Shown piece by piece: positions 63,322 to 64,000 of a stretch of DNA of 64,000 nucleotides. The notes beneath the pieces were generated by a model. The model made no database searches. It saw only the letters and a list, made by a program, of their open reading frames with translations, and had not been told where the DNA came from. The stretch is from Streptomyces sp. AC1-42W (GTDB lineage: Bacteria; Actinomycetota; Actinomycetes; Streptomycetales; Streptomycetaceae): NCBI RefSeq assembly GCF_003248355.1, contig NZ_QKWY01000001.1, positions 1,942,001 to 2,006,000 of the forward strand, in the 5' to 3' direction. The position numbers and the translations under genes were made by a program. Each line of letters begins with the position of its first letter. Position 1 is the stretch's first letter.

Positions 63322-64000
63322 CCGGCCGCGCACACCGGACTCGCCCCCTGCCAGAACCGGTACACGTCCAGGCCGCAGTCGGTCCAGAAGCCGTGCACGT
63401 CCAGCGCCCCCAGCAGGGCGTAGACCGCGTCGAAGAACGCCCGGTTCAGCTCCGGCACCCACAGCAGCGCGAACACCGCGATCAGCCCGTACGGCGCGAA
63501 CGGCTCGACCGCGCGCCGCGTCCGGTACGACAGCCACGGCTCGACCACGCCGTAGCCGTCCAGCCCCGGCACCGGCAGGAAGTTCAGGATCGCGGCCGTC
63601 ACCTGGAGCATCGCCAGGAACGCCAGCGCGTTCCGGAAGGCCGCGGGCACCCCGTCCAGCGCGCCCAGCCAGAACGGCGCGGTGCACACCAGCGCGAACA
63701 GCACGTTGGTCAGCGGGCCCGCCGCCGAGATCAGGCTGTGCCGCCACCGCCCGCGAATCCGCCCCCGCTCGATGAACACCGCCCCGCCGGGCAGCCCGAT
63801 GCCGCCCATGATCACGAACAGCACCGGCAGTACGATGCTCAGCAGCGCGTGCGTGTACTTCAGCGGGTTCAGCGTCAGATAGCCCTTGGCCCCGATCGAG
63901 ATGTCCCCGCTGTGCAGCGCGGTCCTGGCGTGCGCGTACTCGTGCAGGCACAGCGACACCACCCACGCCCCGGTGACGAACAGGAACGCGGCGAACCCGG
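63318..64000 (-). CDS. Site-2 protease family (M50) membrane protein, 5' end outside window
   Basis: Intramembrane metalloprotease homologue, cut by the right edge. HEYAH in the first visible helix is the HExxH zinc site, and NFLPVPGLDGYGVV is the second metal motif (NxxPxxxLDG). It has about five helices; the frame stays open to base 64000. The short loops and lack of PDZ domain place it with YdiL/Rip-like small site-2 proteases of unknown substrate. Confidence 0.88.
   Translation of the reverse strand, partial: GFAAFLFVTGAWVVSLCLHEYAHARTALHSGDISIGAKGYLTLNPLKYTHALLSIVLPVLFVIMGGIGLPGGAVFIERGRIRGRWRHSLISAAGPLTNVLFALVCTAPFWLGALDGVPAAFRNALAFLAMLQVTAAILNFLPVPGLDGYGVVEPWLSYRTRRAVEPFAPYGLIAVFALLWVPELNRAFFDAVYALLGALDVHGFWTDCGLDVYRFWQGASPVCAAG

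Overview
The window reads as a Streptomyces-type chromosome. It has very high GC, third-position GC-rich reading frames, GTG and TTG starts, a TTA codon in a cluster regulator, an AfsA-type butyrolactone synthase, Tat-exported PhoD, GH18/AA10 chitin enzymes with GGTCTAGACC (DasR-type) boxes, and an LAxTG sorting signal. No tRNA, rRNA or CRISPR array was seen. The species cannot be named from the sequence alone.

Positions 1 to about 29 kb hold a specialised-metabolite gene cluster built on chorismate chemistry. A minus-strand gene train runs from 21.3 kb down to 7.8 kb. It encodes a class II DAHP synthase, an EntA-like dehydrogenase, a PhzD-like isochorismatase and a PhzE-like 2-amino-2-deoxyisochorismate synthase, which together should give 3-hydroxyanthranilate. 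It continues with a YdhR-like protein, a salicylate-hydroxylase-like monooxygenase, a WrbA quinone reductase, a KASIII, an arylamine N-acyltransferase, a SnoaL-fold protein, and a LuxE-like activating enzyme with a LuxC-like reductase. A second amination enzyme (fused PabA-PabB, 22.6-24.8 kb), a methyltransferase, a transaldolase-like protein, further oxidoreductases, an O-acyltransferase, a drug exporter and a GAF/PucR-type regulator complete the set. My inference is a (di)amino-hydroxy-arene that is N-acylated with beta-ketoacyl units and closed to a quinolone or diaza-anthracene type ring, the logic expected for nybomycin or diazaquinomycin relatives. This is not proven here. The monooxygenase gene inside the train is broken by an older deletion and by an IS1634-like insertion sequence, which may also silence the genes downstream of it.

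From 29 to 48 kb the content is ordinary accessory and house-keeping: a chitinase and a chitin LPMO with shared-type CBM modules and DasR-like boxes, arginine deiminase with an amino-acid antiporter, a TipA-like MerR, a Nudix hydrolase, two small enzymes, an orphan AfsA homologue, an SDR, a TetR with a palindromic operator, PhoD, a Bcr/CflA exporter, an Rsm22-like protein, a dimethylargininase-like amidinohydrolase, a primase-polymerase-like protein and a lipoprotein.

From 47 to 59 kb lies an iron and heme region: efeU-efeB-efeO, hmuTUV, two HtaA-type heme-binding surface proteins and a heme oxygenase, with iron-box (DmdR/IdeR-like) sequences in three of the promoter regions. The right end (59-64 kb) carries methionine aminopeptidase, small conserved proteins, an MFS gene frameshifted by a 38-bp hairpin-like insertion, an F420-dependent NADP reductase-like gene and a site-2 protease gene cut by the window edge.
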